From Rhodopseudomonas pentothenatexigens (lineage in GTDB: Bacteria; Pseudomonadota; Alphaproteobacteria; Rhizobiales; Xanthobacteraceae): a DNA stretch of 64,000 nucleotides. The position numbers were made by a program, and so were the translations under genes. The notes under the pieces were generated by a model. The model had not been told where the DNA came from. It did no database searches and worked only from the letters and a program-made list of their open reading frames with translations. The stretch lies in contig NZ_UFQQ01000017.1 in assembly GCF_900218015.1 (NCBI RefSeq), positions 45,779 to 109,778 of the forward strand, in the 5' to 3' direction. Positions 16,359 through 25,187 of this stretch are shown piece after piece (position 1 is the first letter of the stretch; the number at the start of each line of letters is the position of its first letter).

Positions 16359-17495
16359 CTACATCCCGATCGAGGCGAAGAACACGGCGAACAGCCCGTC
16401 GAGCACGATCACCAGGAAGATCGACTTCACCACCGACGTGGTGGTCTGCAGGCCGAGCGACTCGGCGCTGCCCTTGACCCGCAAGCCTTCGCTGCAGGCG
16501 ACGATGCCGATCACCAGCGCCATGAACGGCGCCTTCCACATCCCGACCTCGAACGAATTCAGCGACACCGCCTCGTGCAGCCGGGCGATGAACACCGACG
16601 GCTGCATCCCGCCGTAGAACCACGCCGTCAGCAGGCCGCCATACAGCGCCGACATCGAGCCGATGAAGGCGAGGATCGGCAGCGCGATCACCAGCGCGAT
16701 GATCCGGGGCAGGATCAGCACCTCGACCGGATCGAGCCCCATGGTCGAGAGCGCATCGATCTCCTCGCGCATTTTCATCGAGCCGAGCTCGGCGGTGTAG
16801 GCGCTGCCGGAGCGGCCGGCGACCATGATCGCCACGATCAGCACGCCGATTTCGCGCAGCACCAGAATGCCGACCATGTCGACGACGTACGAGTCCGCTC
16901 CGAATTTGCGGAAATGGAAAATGCCCTGCTGCGCGATGATGGCGCCGATCAGGAAAGTGATCAGCACCATGATCGGGATCGCCTGCCAGCCGACTCTGTA
17001 CACCTGGTAGGTCAACGAGGTCAGCCGCAGCGAGCGCGGCCGGCGCAGCACGCCGAGCAGCGCAGCGCCGAGCGCACCCATCATCTGCAGGAATACCGCG
17101 ACATCGGCGGTCGCGCTCCATGCGGAGCGGCCGATCTCGTCGAGCTTGGCGACGATCGGATTGGGCTTGGGGTGCGGCGTCGGTCCGCGGCGGTTGAGCT
17201 GGCGCACCTCGTCGATCAGCTCTGCGTAGCTCGCGTCGATGCCCTCGAACCGGGCGGTGCGGCCGGCTTGCACGGCGCTGCGCGACAGTCGCTCCAGCAC
17301 CCAGGCGCCGATGGTGTCGATCTCGCCGATCTCGGCCATGTCGATGGTCAGCGACTTCGCCGCGGCGATCTGCGGCGCGACGTCGTCGGAGAGCCGCTCC
17401 ATGAACTTGCTGTTCGTCGCCGTCCAGGCCCCTGCCGGCTTGAGCTCCAGCGTGTCGCCGTCGGTCTTGGCACTCAGCGCGGGCACCGAACTCAC
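16359..17495 (-). CDS. Mla-type ABC transporter permease with N-terminal STAS-like domain
   Basis: About 378 residues. The N-terminal 110 residues look like a STAS/MlaB domain (LKPAGAWTATNS, KSLTIDMAEIGEIDTIGAWV), fused to a MlaE permease with five or six helices and the conserved GSMKMREEIDALSTMGLDP coupling segment. In E. coli MlaB is a separate cytoplasmic protein; here it is fused, as in many alphaproteobacteria. The GTG at 17495 is chosen as the first start giving a compact N-terminus; an in-frame start further upstream (to 17585) would add an Arg-rich stretch. It heads the three-gene lipid transport operon. Confidence 0.9.
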   Translation of the reverse strand: MSSVPALSAKTDGDTLELKPAGAWTATNSKFMERLSDDVAPQIAAAKSLTIDMAEIGEIDTIGAWVLERLSRSAVQAGRTARFEGIDASYAELIDEVRQLNRRGPTPHPKPNPIVAKLDEIGRSAWSATADVAVFLQMMGALGAALLGVLRRPRSLRLTSLTYQVYRVGWQAIPIMVLITFLIGAIIAQQGIFHFRKFGADSYVVDMVGILVLREIGVLIVAIMVAGRSGSAYTAELGSMKMREEIDALSTMGLDPVEVLILPRIIALVIALPILAFIGSMSALYGGLLTAWFYGGMQPSVFIARLHEAVSLNSFEVGMWKAPFMALVIGIVACSEGLRVKGSAESLGLQTTTSVVKSIFLVIVLDGLFAVFFASIGM

Positions 17496-17590
17496 GGCTG
17501 GTCCAATCCGGTCTCGAAGGTCAGCATGCGCTGCTCCGTTTCGATTCGCGCCGAGGCATTGCGGTGCACAGTTTGCGTCGCGCACCGCGA

Positions 17591-17604
17591 TTGATGCAAA
17601 TCAA
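17591..17604. promoter_or_regulatory. Perfect FNR/FixK box
   Basis: TTGATGCAAATCAA is an exact TTGAT-N4-ATCAA palindrome. Its centre is 60 bases before the ATG at 17658. If it acts at -41.5, this puts the start of transcription about 19 bases before the gene. The divergent Mla operon begins about 95 bases away on the other side. Confidence 0.75.
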
Positions 17605-17657
17605 TTATGGTCCATCTGCTCTGCGCCAGCATTGCAAACAACGCCAGGAGCGAAACA

Positions 17658-18068
17658 ATGACCAAGGCCACGCCCTCCGCCATTCTCAATACCTCCTTGC
17701 CGGCGTGCTTTCGCCAGATCCGACTCGAGCTCGCGCGCGAGCCCGGCCATCCCGAAGGCGAAGCCAATATCGCCTATGTGATCGTCGCGCCGCTCGACAG
17801 CGACGACCGGATCGACGCCGAGATCTGGAAGAAGCACCGCGAAGCCTGCCGCGTCGCGCGGCAGCGGCCGCATCAGCCGGACAGCCTCGGCCATCTGGTG
17901 CACCGTCCGGGCGGATCATGGGCATTTCAATATGACAGCTCCACGAAGTTGCCCGACGAAGCCGGCTATCACTTCGCCGACGAACGATTCGTCCAGGGTG
18001 AGTACGTGTCGCTCCGCGAGGAAGGCGACATGCACACCTTCCGTGTGGTCTCGGTCAGCCGGCTGTAG
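17658..18068 (+). CDS. Conserved hypothetical protein behind an FNR box
   Basis: A 136-residue soluble protein I do not recognise. It has no signal peptide or membrane segment. The middle is mixed (ANIAYVIVAPLDSDDRID, then IWKKHREACRVARQRP), and the C-terminal half is aromatic and beta-rich (GGSWAFQYDSS, GYHFADERFVQGEYVSLREE). The ATG at 17658 has a good AGGAG sequence; the longer frame from 17607 would begin immediately after the FNR box at 17591-17604. That box strongly suggests low-oxygen induction by AadR or FixK. It is convergent with the Pat-like gene 42 bases downstream. Confidence 0.75.
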   Translation: MTKATPSAILNTSLPACFRQIRLELAREPGHPEGEANIAYVIVAPLDSDDRIDAEIWKKHREACRVARQRPHQPDSLGHLVHRPGGSWAFQYDSSTKLPDEAGYHFADERFVQGEYVSLREEGDMHTFRVVSVSRL

Positions 18069-18110
18069 CGACCAGCAGGACAGCGGCACCGGTGCGGTGC
18101 GTCACCGTCG

Positions 18111-20834
18111 TCATGCCGACTTGGCGGCGCGGGCCGCTTCTTCGGTCAGCGGTAACCGAACGTTGAGAATATCCGGCTCGGACGCATCGGTCTTGGTTTC
18201 GAAGCCGAGATCGCGGCACATCCGCAGCATTGCGGAGTTTTCGCGCAGGACCTGGCCGCAGACATAGTGCAGGCCTTCGGAGCGGGCGTATTCGATGATC
18301 AGCTTCATCAGCGCCCACCCCAGTCCTTTGCCCTTGAGATCCGAGCGCAGCAGGATCGCGTATTCGCCGCTCTCGTAAATCGAGTCGGAGTGGATGCGGA
18401 CCACGCCGAGCATTTCGCCGGTGATCTCGTCGAACGCCACGAACGCCATCGCGCGGGCGTAGTCGATCTGCGACAGCCGCGCGATGAAGGCGTGGCTGAA
18501 CTCCTTCATCGCCGCAAAGAACCGCAGCCGCAGATCCTCCGGCGTGACGTGCTTGAGGAAGTCGTGGATCGCCGGCTCGTCGTCGGGGCGGATCGGCCGC
18601 GCCAGCACCCGCCAGCCGTCCTTCACGGACAGATGCCGCTCCCATTCGGTCGGGTATGGCTTCACGGCAAAATGCGTGTTGCCGCGGCCGGCGAATTTGC
18701 GCTCCGGCGGCCGCACCACGACGCGGGCATCGATCGCCACCACGCCGCTGTCGTCGGCGAGCAGCGGGTTGACGTCGAGTTCGCGGATTTCCGGCAGGTC
18801 GGCGGCCATCTGCGACAGCTTGACCAGAGTCAGCGCCACCGCGCTGCGCTTGACCTCCGGCACGTCGCGATAGGCACACAACAGCTTGGAGACCCGGGTG
18901 CGCCCGATCAGCGATTCCGCGAGCGGCAGATCGAGCGGCGGCAGCGCCAGCGAGCGGTCGTCGATCAGTTCGACCCCGGTGCCGCCCTGCCCGAACGCGA
19001 TCACCGGCCCGAAGGTCGGATCGTCGGCGATGCCGATGGTCAGTTCGCGCGCCTTCGGCCGCAGGATCATCGGCTGCACCATCACGCCGTCGAGCTTCGC
19101 ATCGGGGCGCAGCCTGGCGGCACGCGCCAGAATCTCGTCGACCGCAACGCGCACCGCTTCGGCGCTGGTGAGGTTGAGCACCACGCCGCCGATGTCGGAC
19201 TTGTGCGGAATGTCGCGGGACAGCACCTTCACCACCACGGTGACGCCCTGCGACAGGAACGAGCTCGCCCACGACACCGCCTCTTCGGCATTGGTGGCAG
19301 CGAGCGTCGGAATCATCGGGATCTGATAGGCGGCAAACAGCCCGCTGATCTCCAGCGGATCGAGCCAGGAGCGGCCCTCGCGCAGCGCCTTCTCGACGAT
19401 CGCGCGGGCGGTTTCGGTGTCGGGGTCGAAATCCTTCGGCAGGCTGGGCGGCACCTCGGTGAGCAGCTGCACCGCCTCGCGGTAGCGCACCATGTTCATG
19501 ATGCTGCGGACCGCGTCGTCCTCGGTCGGATAGTTCGGGATCGAGGCGGCGTCGAAGCCGTGGGTGACCGCCTCCTCGGCGCCGACCCAGACCGCGAATA
19601 CCGGCTTGAACAGCGTGCGGCGGACGCGCTCCTCGCCGACTACGCGGATCACCTCGCGGGCGATGTCGCCCGGCGAGGCGACCGCGGTCTGCACGTTCAT
19701 CACCAGAACGGCGTCGTTGTCGGGATCGGCGAGCAGCATCGACAGCGCCGCCGAATAACGCTCGGCATCGGCGTCGCCGGTGATGTCGATCGGATTGAAG
19801 CCGGACCACGAGGTCGGCAGCACCGCATCGAGCTTCTTGTGCAGCTCGGGCGACAGCGCCGCGGGTTCGCCGCCGAGTTCGACCAGCCGGTCGACCGCGA
19901 GGATGCCGATGCCGCCGCCATTGGTGAGGATCGCGACCCGCTTGCCGCGCGGCGCGCTGACGCGGCCGAGCGTCTCGGCGCAATCGAACAGCTCGCGCAG
20001 ATCGTACACCCGCAACATCCCGGCGCGGCGGAACGCGGCTTCGTACACCGCATCGGCGCCGGCGAACGCGCCGGTGTGGGTCGCCGCGGCCTTGGCGCCG
20101 TGCGCCATCCGCCCTGACTTCACCACCACCACCGGCTTGACCCGCGCGGCGGCGCGCGCCGCCGACATGAACTTGCGGGCGTCGGTGACGGCTTCGATGT
20201 AGAGCAGGATCGCGCGGGTCTCGAGATCGGCGGCGTAGAAGTCGAGCATGTCGGCGATGTCGACGTCGAGCTGATCGCCGATCGACACGATGCCTGAGAA
20301 CCCGATCTCCTTCACCGCCGCCCAGTCCACCATGCCGGCCGCGATCGCGCCGGACTGCGAGATCAGTGCCAGGCTGCCCCGACGCGGCATATGGGCGGCG
20401 AAACTGGCGTTGAGATTGGCGCCGGGAATCATGATGCCGAGACAGTTGGGGCCGATCAGCCGGATGCCGGATTTCCGCGCGGCACGATTAGCGGCTTCCG
20501 CATAGGAGCCTTTGCCGCGCCCCATCTCCGAACTGATGATGATCGCGCCGGCGACGCCGAGCTCGCCGGCTTCGGCCACGACCTTCGCCACCGAACGCGG
20601 CGGCGCGGTGATGACGATCAGGTCCGGAACGAAGGAGAGCTCCGCCAACGACCCGACGGTCTTGAACCCGCCGATCTCCGGGTAGCGCGGATTGACGACG
20701 CCGACCTGCCCTTTGAATCCCGCCTCGCGCAAATTGGTGAGGACGGCGCGACCGAGAGAGGCCGGCCGCGGACTGGCGCCGACGACCGCCACGGCTCCGG
20801 GCGACAGCAGGGTGCTCAATCGATAAGTCGACAT
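18111..20834 (-). CDS. Pat-like acyl-CoA synthetase (NDP-forming)/GNAT acetyltransferase fusion
   Basis: A 907-residue protein with the architecture of the lysine acetyltransferase Pat: CoA-binding Rossmann domain (VAVVGASPRPASLGRAVL), succinyl-CoA-ligase-like domains (GPNCLGIMIPG, SQSGAIAAGMVD), an ATP-grasp region (about residues 480-700, VVKVLSRDIPHKSDIGGV), and a C-terminal GNAT domain (about 740-900, with the acetyl-CoA loop LKGKGLGWALM). Pat enzymes acetylate and inactivate acyl-CoA synthetases. The phospho-His block AATHTGAFAGADAV is present, so a residual ligase function cannot be excluded. The start at 20834 gives the family N-terminus; a longer upstream frame lacks homology. Confidence 0.9.
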   Translation of the reverse strand: MSTYRLSTLLSPGAVAVVGASPRPASLGRAVLTNLREAGFKGQVGVVNPRYPEIGGFKTVGSLAELSFVPDLIVITAPPRSVAKVVAEAGELGVAGAIIISSEMGRGKGSYAEAANRAARKSGIRLIGPNCLGIMIPGANLNASFAAHMPRRGSLALISQSGAIAAGMVDWAAVKEIGFSGIVSIGDQLDVDIADMLDFYAADLETRAILLYIEAVTDARKFMSAARAAARVKPVVVVKSGRMAHGAKAAATHTGAFAGADAVYEAAFRRAGMLRVYDLRELFDCAETLGRVSAPRGKRVAILTNGGGIGILAVDRLVELGGEPAALSPELHKKLDAVLPTSWSGFNPIDITGDADAERYSAALSMLLADPDNDAVLVMNVQTAVASPGDIAREVIRVVGEERVRRTLFKPVFAVWVGAEEAVTHGFDAASIPNYPTEDDAVRSIMNMVRYREAVQLLTEVPPSLPKDFDPDTETARAIVEKALREGRSWLDPLEISGLFAAYQIPMIPTLAATNAEEAVSWASSFLSQGVTVVVKVLSRDIPHKSDIGGVVLNLTSAEAVRVAVDEILARAARLRPDAKLDGVMVQPMILRPKARELTIGIADDPTFGPVIAFGQGGTGVELIDDRSLALPPLDLPLAESLIGRTRVSKLLCAYRDVPEVKRSAVALTLVKLSQMAADLPEIRELDVNPLLADDSGVVAIDARVVVRPPERKFAGRGNTHFAVKPYPTEWERHLSVKDGWRVLARPIRPDDEPAIHDFLKHVTPEDLRLRFFAAMKEFSHAFIARLSQIDYARAMAFVAFDEITGEMLGVVRIHSDSIYESGEYAILLRSDLKGKGLGWALMKLIIEYARSEGLHYVCGQVLRENSAMLRMCRDLGFETKTDASEPDILNVRLPLTEEAARAAKSA

Positions 20835-20973
20835 CTCACCTCGACACCGGTCGGCTGGCCGCGAACGGCAGCCGACGCACGATCCGGACTTCGCGCGCGA
20901 GATGTGTACGACAGTTGCTGCAACAAGCCAATGTCGGGCCGGCGCGGCGGAGAGACGCGTACCGCTCGCGCCG

Positions 20974-21414
20974 TCAGCGGACCTTGGTGAAGCCCGCCAG
21001 CGCCTTGATGACGTCCTCGCGCGAGATGATACCGTCGAGCTTGCGATCGGCATCCAGCACCGGAATGCTGCGGGTCTGGTGCTCGACCATCAACTGCAAC
21101 ACCCGGGTGAGCTTGGTATCGGAGTGCACGTAGAGGAAGTCTGGCGACATGATGTCGCCGACGGTCCGATTCATCAGATCGTCGTAATGCGGCAGCATCT
21201 GGGTCGGATGGAATGCGAAGCAACTCAGGAAATCGTACTTGGTCACCATGCCGATGACACGCTGATCCTCCACCACCGGATAGGCGTTGAAGTCGTCGTG
21301 CTCGAACTTGTCCTCCAACTCGCGCATGGTCAATTCGCGCGACACGGTCTTCACCGTTCGCGTCATATGATCGGCAACAGTTGCCTCTAGAAACTTGTAC
21401 AAGACCGGACCCAA
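20974..21414 (-). CDS. CBS-domain pair protein
   Basis: A 146-residue protein made almost entirely of two CBS motifs (about residues 10-65 and 80-140; VADHMTRTVKTVS..., VGDIMSPDFLYVHSDTKLT, SIPVLDADRKLDGIISREDV). Such Bateman modules bind adenine nucleotides and often report energy status. It starts at a TTG in a good context that keeps the usual pre-CBS residues; an ATG at 21366 is possible. A TTGA-N6-TCAA box lies 97 bases upstream (21511-21524), consistent with oxygen-regulated expression like the neighbouring stress genes. Confidence 0.88.
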   Translation of the reverse strand: MGPVLYKFLEATVADHMTRTVKTVSRELTMRELEDKFEHDDFNAYPVVEDQRVIGMVTKYDFLSCFAFHPTQMLPHYDDLMNRTVGDIMSPDFLYVHSDTKLTRVLQLMVEHQTRSIPVLDADRKLDGIISREDVIKALAGFTKVR

Positions 21415-21510
21415 TCACTCGGAATTTTCACCGACGACTTCCGGCGACCCAATGGCGGCCCTGCTAATCGTCGTTGCCGTGCAAATTGACCGCAGCTCCG
21501 GCGAATTGAA

Positions 21511-21524
21511 TTGATCAAGGTCAA
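21511..21524. promoter_or_regulatory. FNR/FixK-like box in the CBS/kinase divergent region
   Basis: TTGATCAAGGTCAA fits TTGA-N6-TCAA with a TTGAT left half and a GTCAA right half. It lies between the minus-strand CBS gene (start 21414) and the plus-strand gene at 21655, 97 and 131 bases away respectively. Confidence 0.55.
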
Positions 21525-21654
21525 ACCAGCAGCAATTCGCGGCACCGCTTGTTTTTCGTACAACAATGCTCATGATCTGCCGCCCGGCTTGCATATTCGG
21601 AATGCAACGTGATCGATCCCGGGCGGTTCCTCGCCCCCCTAAGTAGTAATCCCG

Positions 21655-23217
21655 ATGTCCGAGACCGCTCTCTCGCCCGACGGATCCTCGCAGCGGGAAG
21701 TCTTCGACTTCCTCGGCCGCGGCGGTGGCGATCCGTCCCCGACGAAGCAGATCGACACCCACGGCGCAGCGGTTTTTCTTCAGGGAAACCGTGCTCTGAA
21801 GATCAAACGTGCCGTTAAATTCCCATTTTTGGATTATTCGACGCTCGCTAAACGCAAGACGGCCTGCGAGCAGGAACTCGAGATCGGCCGCCGATTCGCG
21901 CCGACGATCTATCGCCGTGTCGTCCCGATCACACGCACTGCCAAGGGAGCCTTACAGATCGGCGGCGACGGGCCGGTGGTGGAATGGGCCGTCGAGATGG
22001 CGCGCTTCGACGACAGCGCGACGCTCGATCACCTCGCCAGCGCCGGAGCGCTCGGACCCGAGTTGATCGACGCCGTCGCCGATGCGATCGCGGCTTCTCA
22101 CCGCGCTGCACCCTTGGCGGCGACCGCGCCGTGGCTGACGTCGATCGAACCGATCCTGACCGACGACACGACCGAGCTTGCCGCCGGCGGGTTGGCGGCG
22201 ACCGACGTCGCGGCGCTCGATCAGGGCAGCCACGCTGCGGTTGCGCGGTTGCGGCCGCTGTTGCAGCAGCGCGGCGCGGGCGGCTTCGTGCGCTGGTGTC
22301 ACGGCGATCTGCATCTCGCCAACATCGTGATGATCGACGGCAAGCCGACGCTGTTCGACGCCATCGAGTTCGATCCGATCATGGCGTCGGTCGACGTGCT
22401 GTACGACCTGGCCTTCCCGCTGATGGACCTGCTGCATTACGGCCGTGGCAGCGACTCCGCACAACTTCTGAACCGCTATCTGGCGGTGACGGCGGACGAC
22501 AATTTCGATGCGCTGTCGGCGCTGCCGCTGCTGCTGTCGATGCGCGCCGCGATCCGCGCCAAGGTGATGCTGGCGCGGCCGGCTGCCGACGACTCGATCA
22601 GGCATTCCAATCGGGCAATCGCCGAATCCTATTTCGCTCTGGCGGTCCGGCTGATCGCGCCGCCGCCGCCCCGGCTGATCGCCGTCGGCGGGCTGTCGGG
22701 TACCGGAAAATCCGTGCTGGCACGGGCGCTGTCCGGCCACATTCCGCCGCTGCCGGGTGCCGTGGTGCTGCGCTCGGATGTGGCCCGCAAACGACTATAC
22801 GGCGTCGCCGACACCGACCGGCTGCCCGTCACCGCCTATGCGCCGGACGTCACCGACAAGGTGTATCGCGGCCTCGCCGACCGCGCCGCCCACGTCCTGC
22901 AGCAAGGCCACTCGGTGATCGTCGACGCGGTGTTCTCCAGGCCCGAGGAACGCCAGGCGATCGAAGCGATCGCGACCAGGTTCGGCGCGCCGTTCCACGG
23001 CCTGTTTCTCAGCGCCGATCTCGACACCCGGATCGCGCGGGTCGCCGGCCGCAGCGGCGACGCGTCGGACGCGACGCCGGAGATCGTCCGGCAGCAGCAC
23101 AGCTACGCGCAGGGCGTGATCGGCTGGACCGTGATCGACGCCGGCGGCGCTCCGGCCGAGACGCTGTCGCGGAGTCTGGCGGCGTTGCCGCGGGCCGCTC
23201 AGGTCTGCAGCACGTAG
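21655..23217 (+). CDS. Aminoglycoside-phosphotransferase-like/P-loop kinase fusion protein
   Basis: A 520-residue two-domain protein. The N-terminal half (to about 330) is a protein-kinase-like APH domain with WCHGDLHLANIVMIDG (catalytic loop) and LFDAIEFDPIMASVDVLYDL (metal site). The C-terminal half is a P-loop kinase with GGLSGTGKSVLARAL (Walker A) and VIVDAVFSRPEE. This pairing is widespread next to universal stress and PHA genes in Proteobacteria but its substrate is not known to me. The ATG is at 21655, and the 3' end overlaps the convergent PHA synthase gene by 19 bases. An antisense-like 1028-residue frame over this region is a shadow. Confidence 0.88.
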   Translation: MSETALSPDGSSQREVFDFLGRGGGDPSPTKQIDTHGAAVFLQGNRALKIKRAVKFPFLDYSTLAKRKTACEQELEIGRRFAPTIYRRVVPITRTAKGALQIGGDGPVVEWAVEMARFDDSATLDHLASAGALGPELIDAVADAIAASHRAAPLAATAPWLTSIEPILTDDTTELAAGGLAATDVAALDQGSHAAVARLRPLLQQRGAGGFVRWCHGDLHLANIVMIDGKPTLFDAIEFDPIMASVDVLYDLAFPLMDLLHYGRGSDSAQLLNRYLAVTADDNFDALSALPLLLSMRAAIRAKVMLARPAADDSIRHSNRAIAESYFALAVRLIAPPPPRLIAVGGLSGTGKSVLARALSGHIPPLPGAVVLRSDVARKRLYGVADTDRLPVTAYAPDVTDKVYRGLADRAAHVLQQGHSVIVDAVFSRPEERQAIEAIATRFGAPFHGLFLSADLDTRIARVAGRSGDASDATPEIVRQQHSYAQGVIGWTVIDAGGAPAETLSRSLAALPRAAQVCST

Positions 23218-24965
23218 CTGCCCGGCGCATCCGGCAGGGCCCCGGGATCGACGTCCGGCAAGCCCATCCGCGGCGGCGCCACCGGTTCGCCGGAGCGGGC
23301 GCCGAGCCACTGCACCCATTCGGTCCACCACGAGCCTTCGGCGTGCGGCGCCTGCTGCAGCCAATCGTCCGGCCCGACATACGGGCCGTCGGCCTCTTTG
23401 GTCATCACCTGGTAGCCGTGCGCCTTCGGCGACGGCGGCGAGACGATCCCGGCGTTGTGGCCACCGCCGGTCAGGCAGAAGGTGATCTCTGCGTCCGCGA
23501 GCAGATGGATCTTGAAGGCCGAACGCCACGGCGCGACGTGATCGCGCTGGGTCCCGACCACGAACACCGGCGTGTGAATGTCGGACAGCGCGATCGGGCG
23601 CCCGTCGACCACATAGCGGCCTTCGGCGAGATCGTTGTCGAGAAACAGCTTGCGCAGATATTCGGAGTGCATCCGATACGGCATCCGGGTGGCATCGGCA
23701 TTCCACGCCATCAGATCGTTCGGCTCGGACCGCACGCCCATCAGGTAGTCGTGCACCAGCCGCGACCAGACCAGATCGTTGGAGCGGAGCATCTGGAACG
23801 CGCCGGCCATCTGGGTGGTGTCGAGCACGCCGCGATTCCACATCATGTCTTCGAGAAACGCGACCTGGCTCTCGTTGATGAACAGCGTCAATTCGCCGGC
23901 TTCGGTGAAGTCGGTCTGCGCCGCAAACAGCGTGATCGACTTCAGACGTTCGTCGTCGTCACGGTCCATCGCCGCCGCCGCGATCGACAGCAACGTGCCG
24001 CCGAGGCAATAGCCGGCGGCATGGATCTGCCGCCCCGGCAGAATCCCGCCGATGACGTCGAGCGCCGCCATCACCCCGAGCCTGCGATAATCCTCGAGCG
24101 ACACGTCGCGGTCCGCGGCGGTCGGATTGCGCCACGAGATCATGAACACCGTGTAGCCCTGCTCGGTCAGGTATTTCACCAGCGAGTTGTGCGGCGACAG
24201 ATCGAGGATGTAGTATTTCATGATCCAGGCCGGCACGATCAGGATCGGCTCGGGCCGCACCGTTTCGGTCGCCGGCGCGTATTGGATCAGCTCGATCAGC
24301 CTGTCGCTGTACACCACCTTGCCGGGCGTGACCGCGACGTCCCTGCCGACGACGAAATCGTGCTTCGGCTCGTGCGCCATCAGTTCGAGCAGGTCCTCCC
24401 ACCAGTTGCGAAAGCCATCGGCGAGATTGCGACCTTCGGTGGCCGCGGTGCGGCGAAGCACTTCCGGATTGGTGAGAGCGAAGTTCGACGGCGCCCAGAC
24501 ATCGAGCATCTGTCGGGTGGCGAATTCGACGATCTTTTCGTTCTGCTCGGATACGCCGCGAATCTCGGTGGTGGCATCGTGCCACCACTGCTCGGTCAGC
24601 AGAAACGCCTGGGCCATCAGGTTGAACGGCGGTTCGCGCCATTCCGATGCGGTGAACCGGCGATCCTGCGGCTGCGGCGCGATCAGCGACCACGGCGCGC
24701 TCTGATCGAGCGCGGCCTCCGCCAGTTGCGTCGCCCGTCGCATCGCGTCGTTGGCGAGATCCATCCGCCGGGTCGGTGCCCAGAACAGATGCGACAGCCA
24801 GTCGGAATAGGCCAGTGCCAGCGCCGTCGGCGACAACCCGCCGGTCAGCGGGGCCAGCGTGGCGTGCAACGTGCGGTCACTGTCGCTGGCGCGGCTGAAC
24901 GGAGCCGGGGCCCGGTCCGACTGCGGCGCGCCGCTCGGCGCCGCCAGCAAAGGAGTCTGCAACAT
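23199..24965 (-). CDS. PHA synthase family protein (class I PhaC-like)
   Basis: A 588-residue poly(3-hydroxyalkanoate) polymerase-like alpha/beta hydrolase. The lipase-like box is GYCLGG with the nucleophilic Cys at 320 (close to Cys319 of the C. necator enzyme). An Asp in VVGTQRDHVAPW and a His in GGGHNAGIVSPP complete the triad, and the conserved core includes NPTAADRDVSLEDY. The start at 24965 fits; the longer frame to 25025 is possible. No phaA/B/R gene is adjacent. Instead it sits among CBS and universal stress genes, a grouping often seen in low-oxygen stress loci, so it may be a condition-specific paralogue. Confidence 0.92.
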   Translation of the reverse strand: MLQTPLLAAPSGAPQSDRAPAPFSRASDSDRTLHATLAPLTGGLSPTALALAYSDWLSHLFWAPTRRMDLANDAMRRATQLAEAALDQSAPWSLIAPQPQDRRFTASEWREPPFNLMAQAFLLTEQWWHDATTEIRGVSEQNEKIVEFATRQMLDVWAPSNFALTNPEVLRRTAATEGRNLADGFRNWWEDLLELMAHEPKHDFVVGRDVAVTPGKVVYSDRLIELIQYAPATETVRPEPILIVPAWIMKYYILDLSPHNSLVKYLTEQGYTVFMISWRNPTAADRDVSLEDYRRLGVMAALDVIGGILPGRQIHAAGYCLGGTLLSIAAAAMDRDDDERLKSITLFAAQTDFTEAGELTLFINESQVAFLEDMMWNRGVLDTTQMAGAFQMLRSNDLVWSRLVHDYLMGVRSEPNDLMAWNADATRMPYRMHSEYLRKLFLDNDLAEGRYVVDGRPIALSDIHTPVFVVGTQRDHVAPWRSAFKIHLLADAEITFCLTGGGHNAGIVSPPSPKAHGYQVMTKEADGPYVGPDDWLQQAPHAEGSWWTEWVQWLGARSGEPVAPPRMGLPDVDPGALPDAPGSYVLQT

Positions 24966-25187
24966 GGTCCACCTCGTCGGCGCTGCGGTGCTGAACGGCC
25001 ATCGCAGCATGCCGGACATATACACCCGCCGAACGGCGATCCGTCAGGTCCGTGCTATCTCCATATATAGGACGACCAGAACGTCATCTTGCGGTCATCC
25101 ACGAGGTCCGGACCGGGGGCGGCGAAGATGGTTAAGCCGTGGTAGCAGCCAGGCGGGACCGGACGGCAGTCAAGCCGGCCTGTGTCC

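Noticed and set aside
21984..25070. A 1028-residue plus-strand open frame covering the kinase-like and PHA synthase genes
   Set aside because: It overlaps two clear genes with strong motifs (P-loop, GYCLGG) in other frames, and its translation is Arg/Pro/His-rich low-complexity sequence, typical of a shadow frame in high-GC DNA.
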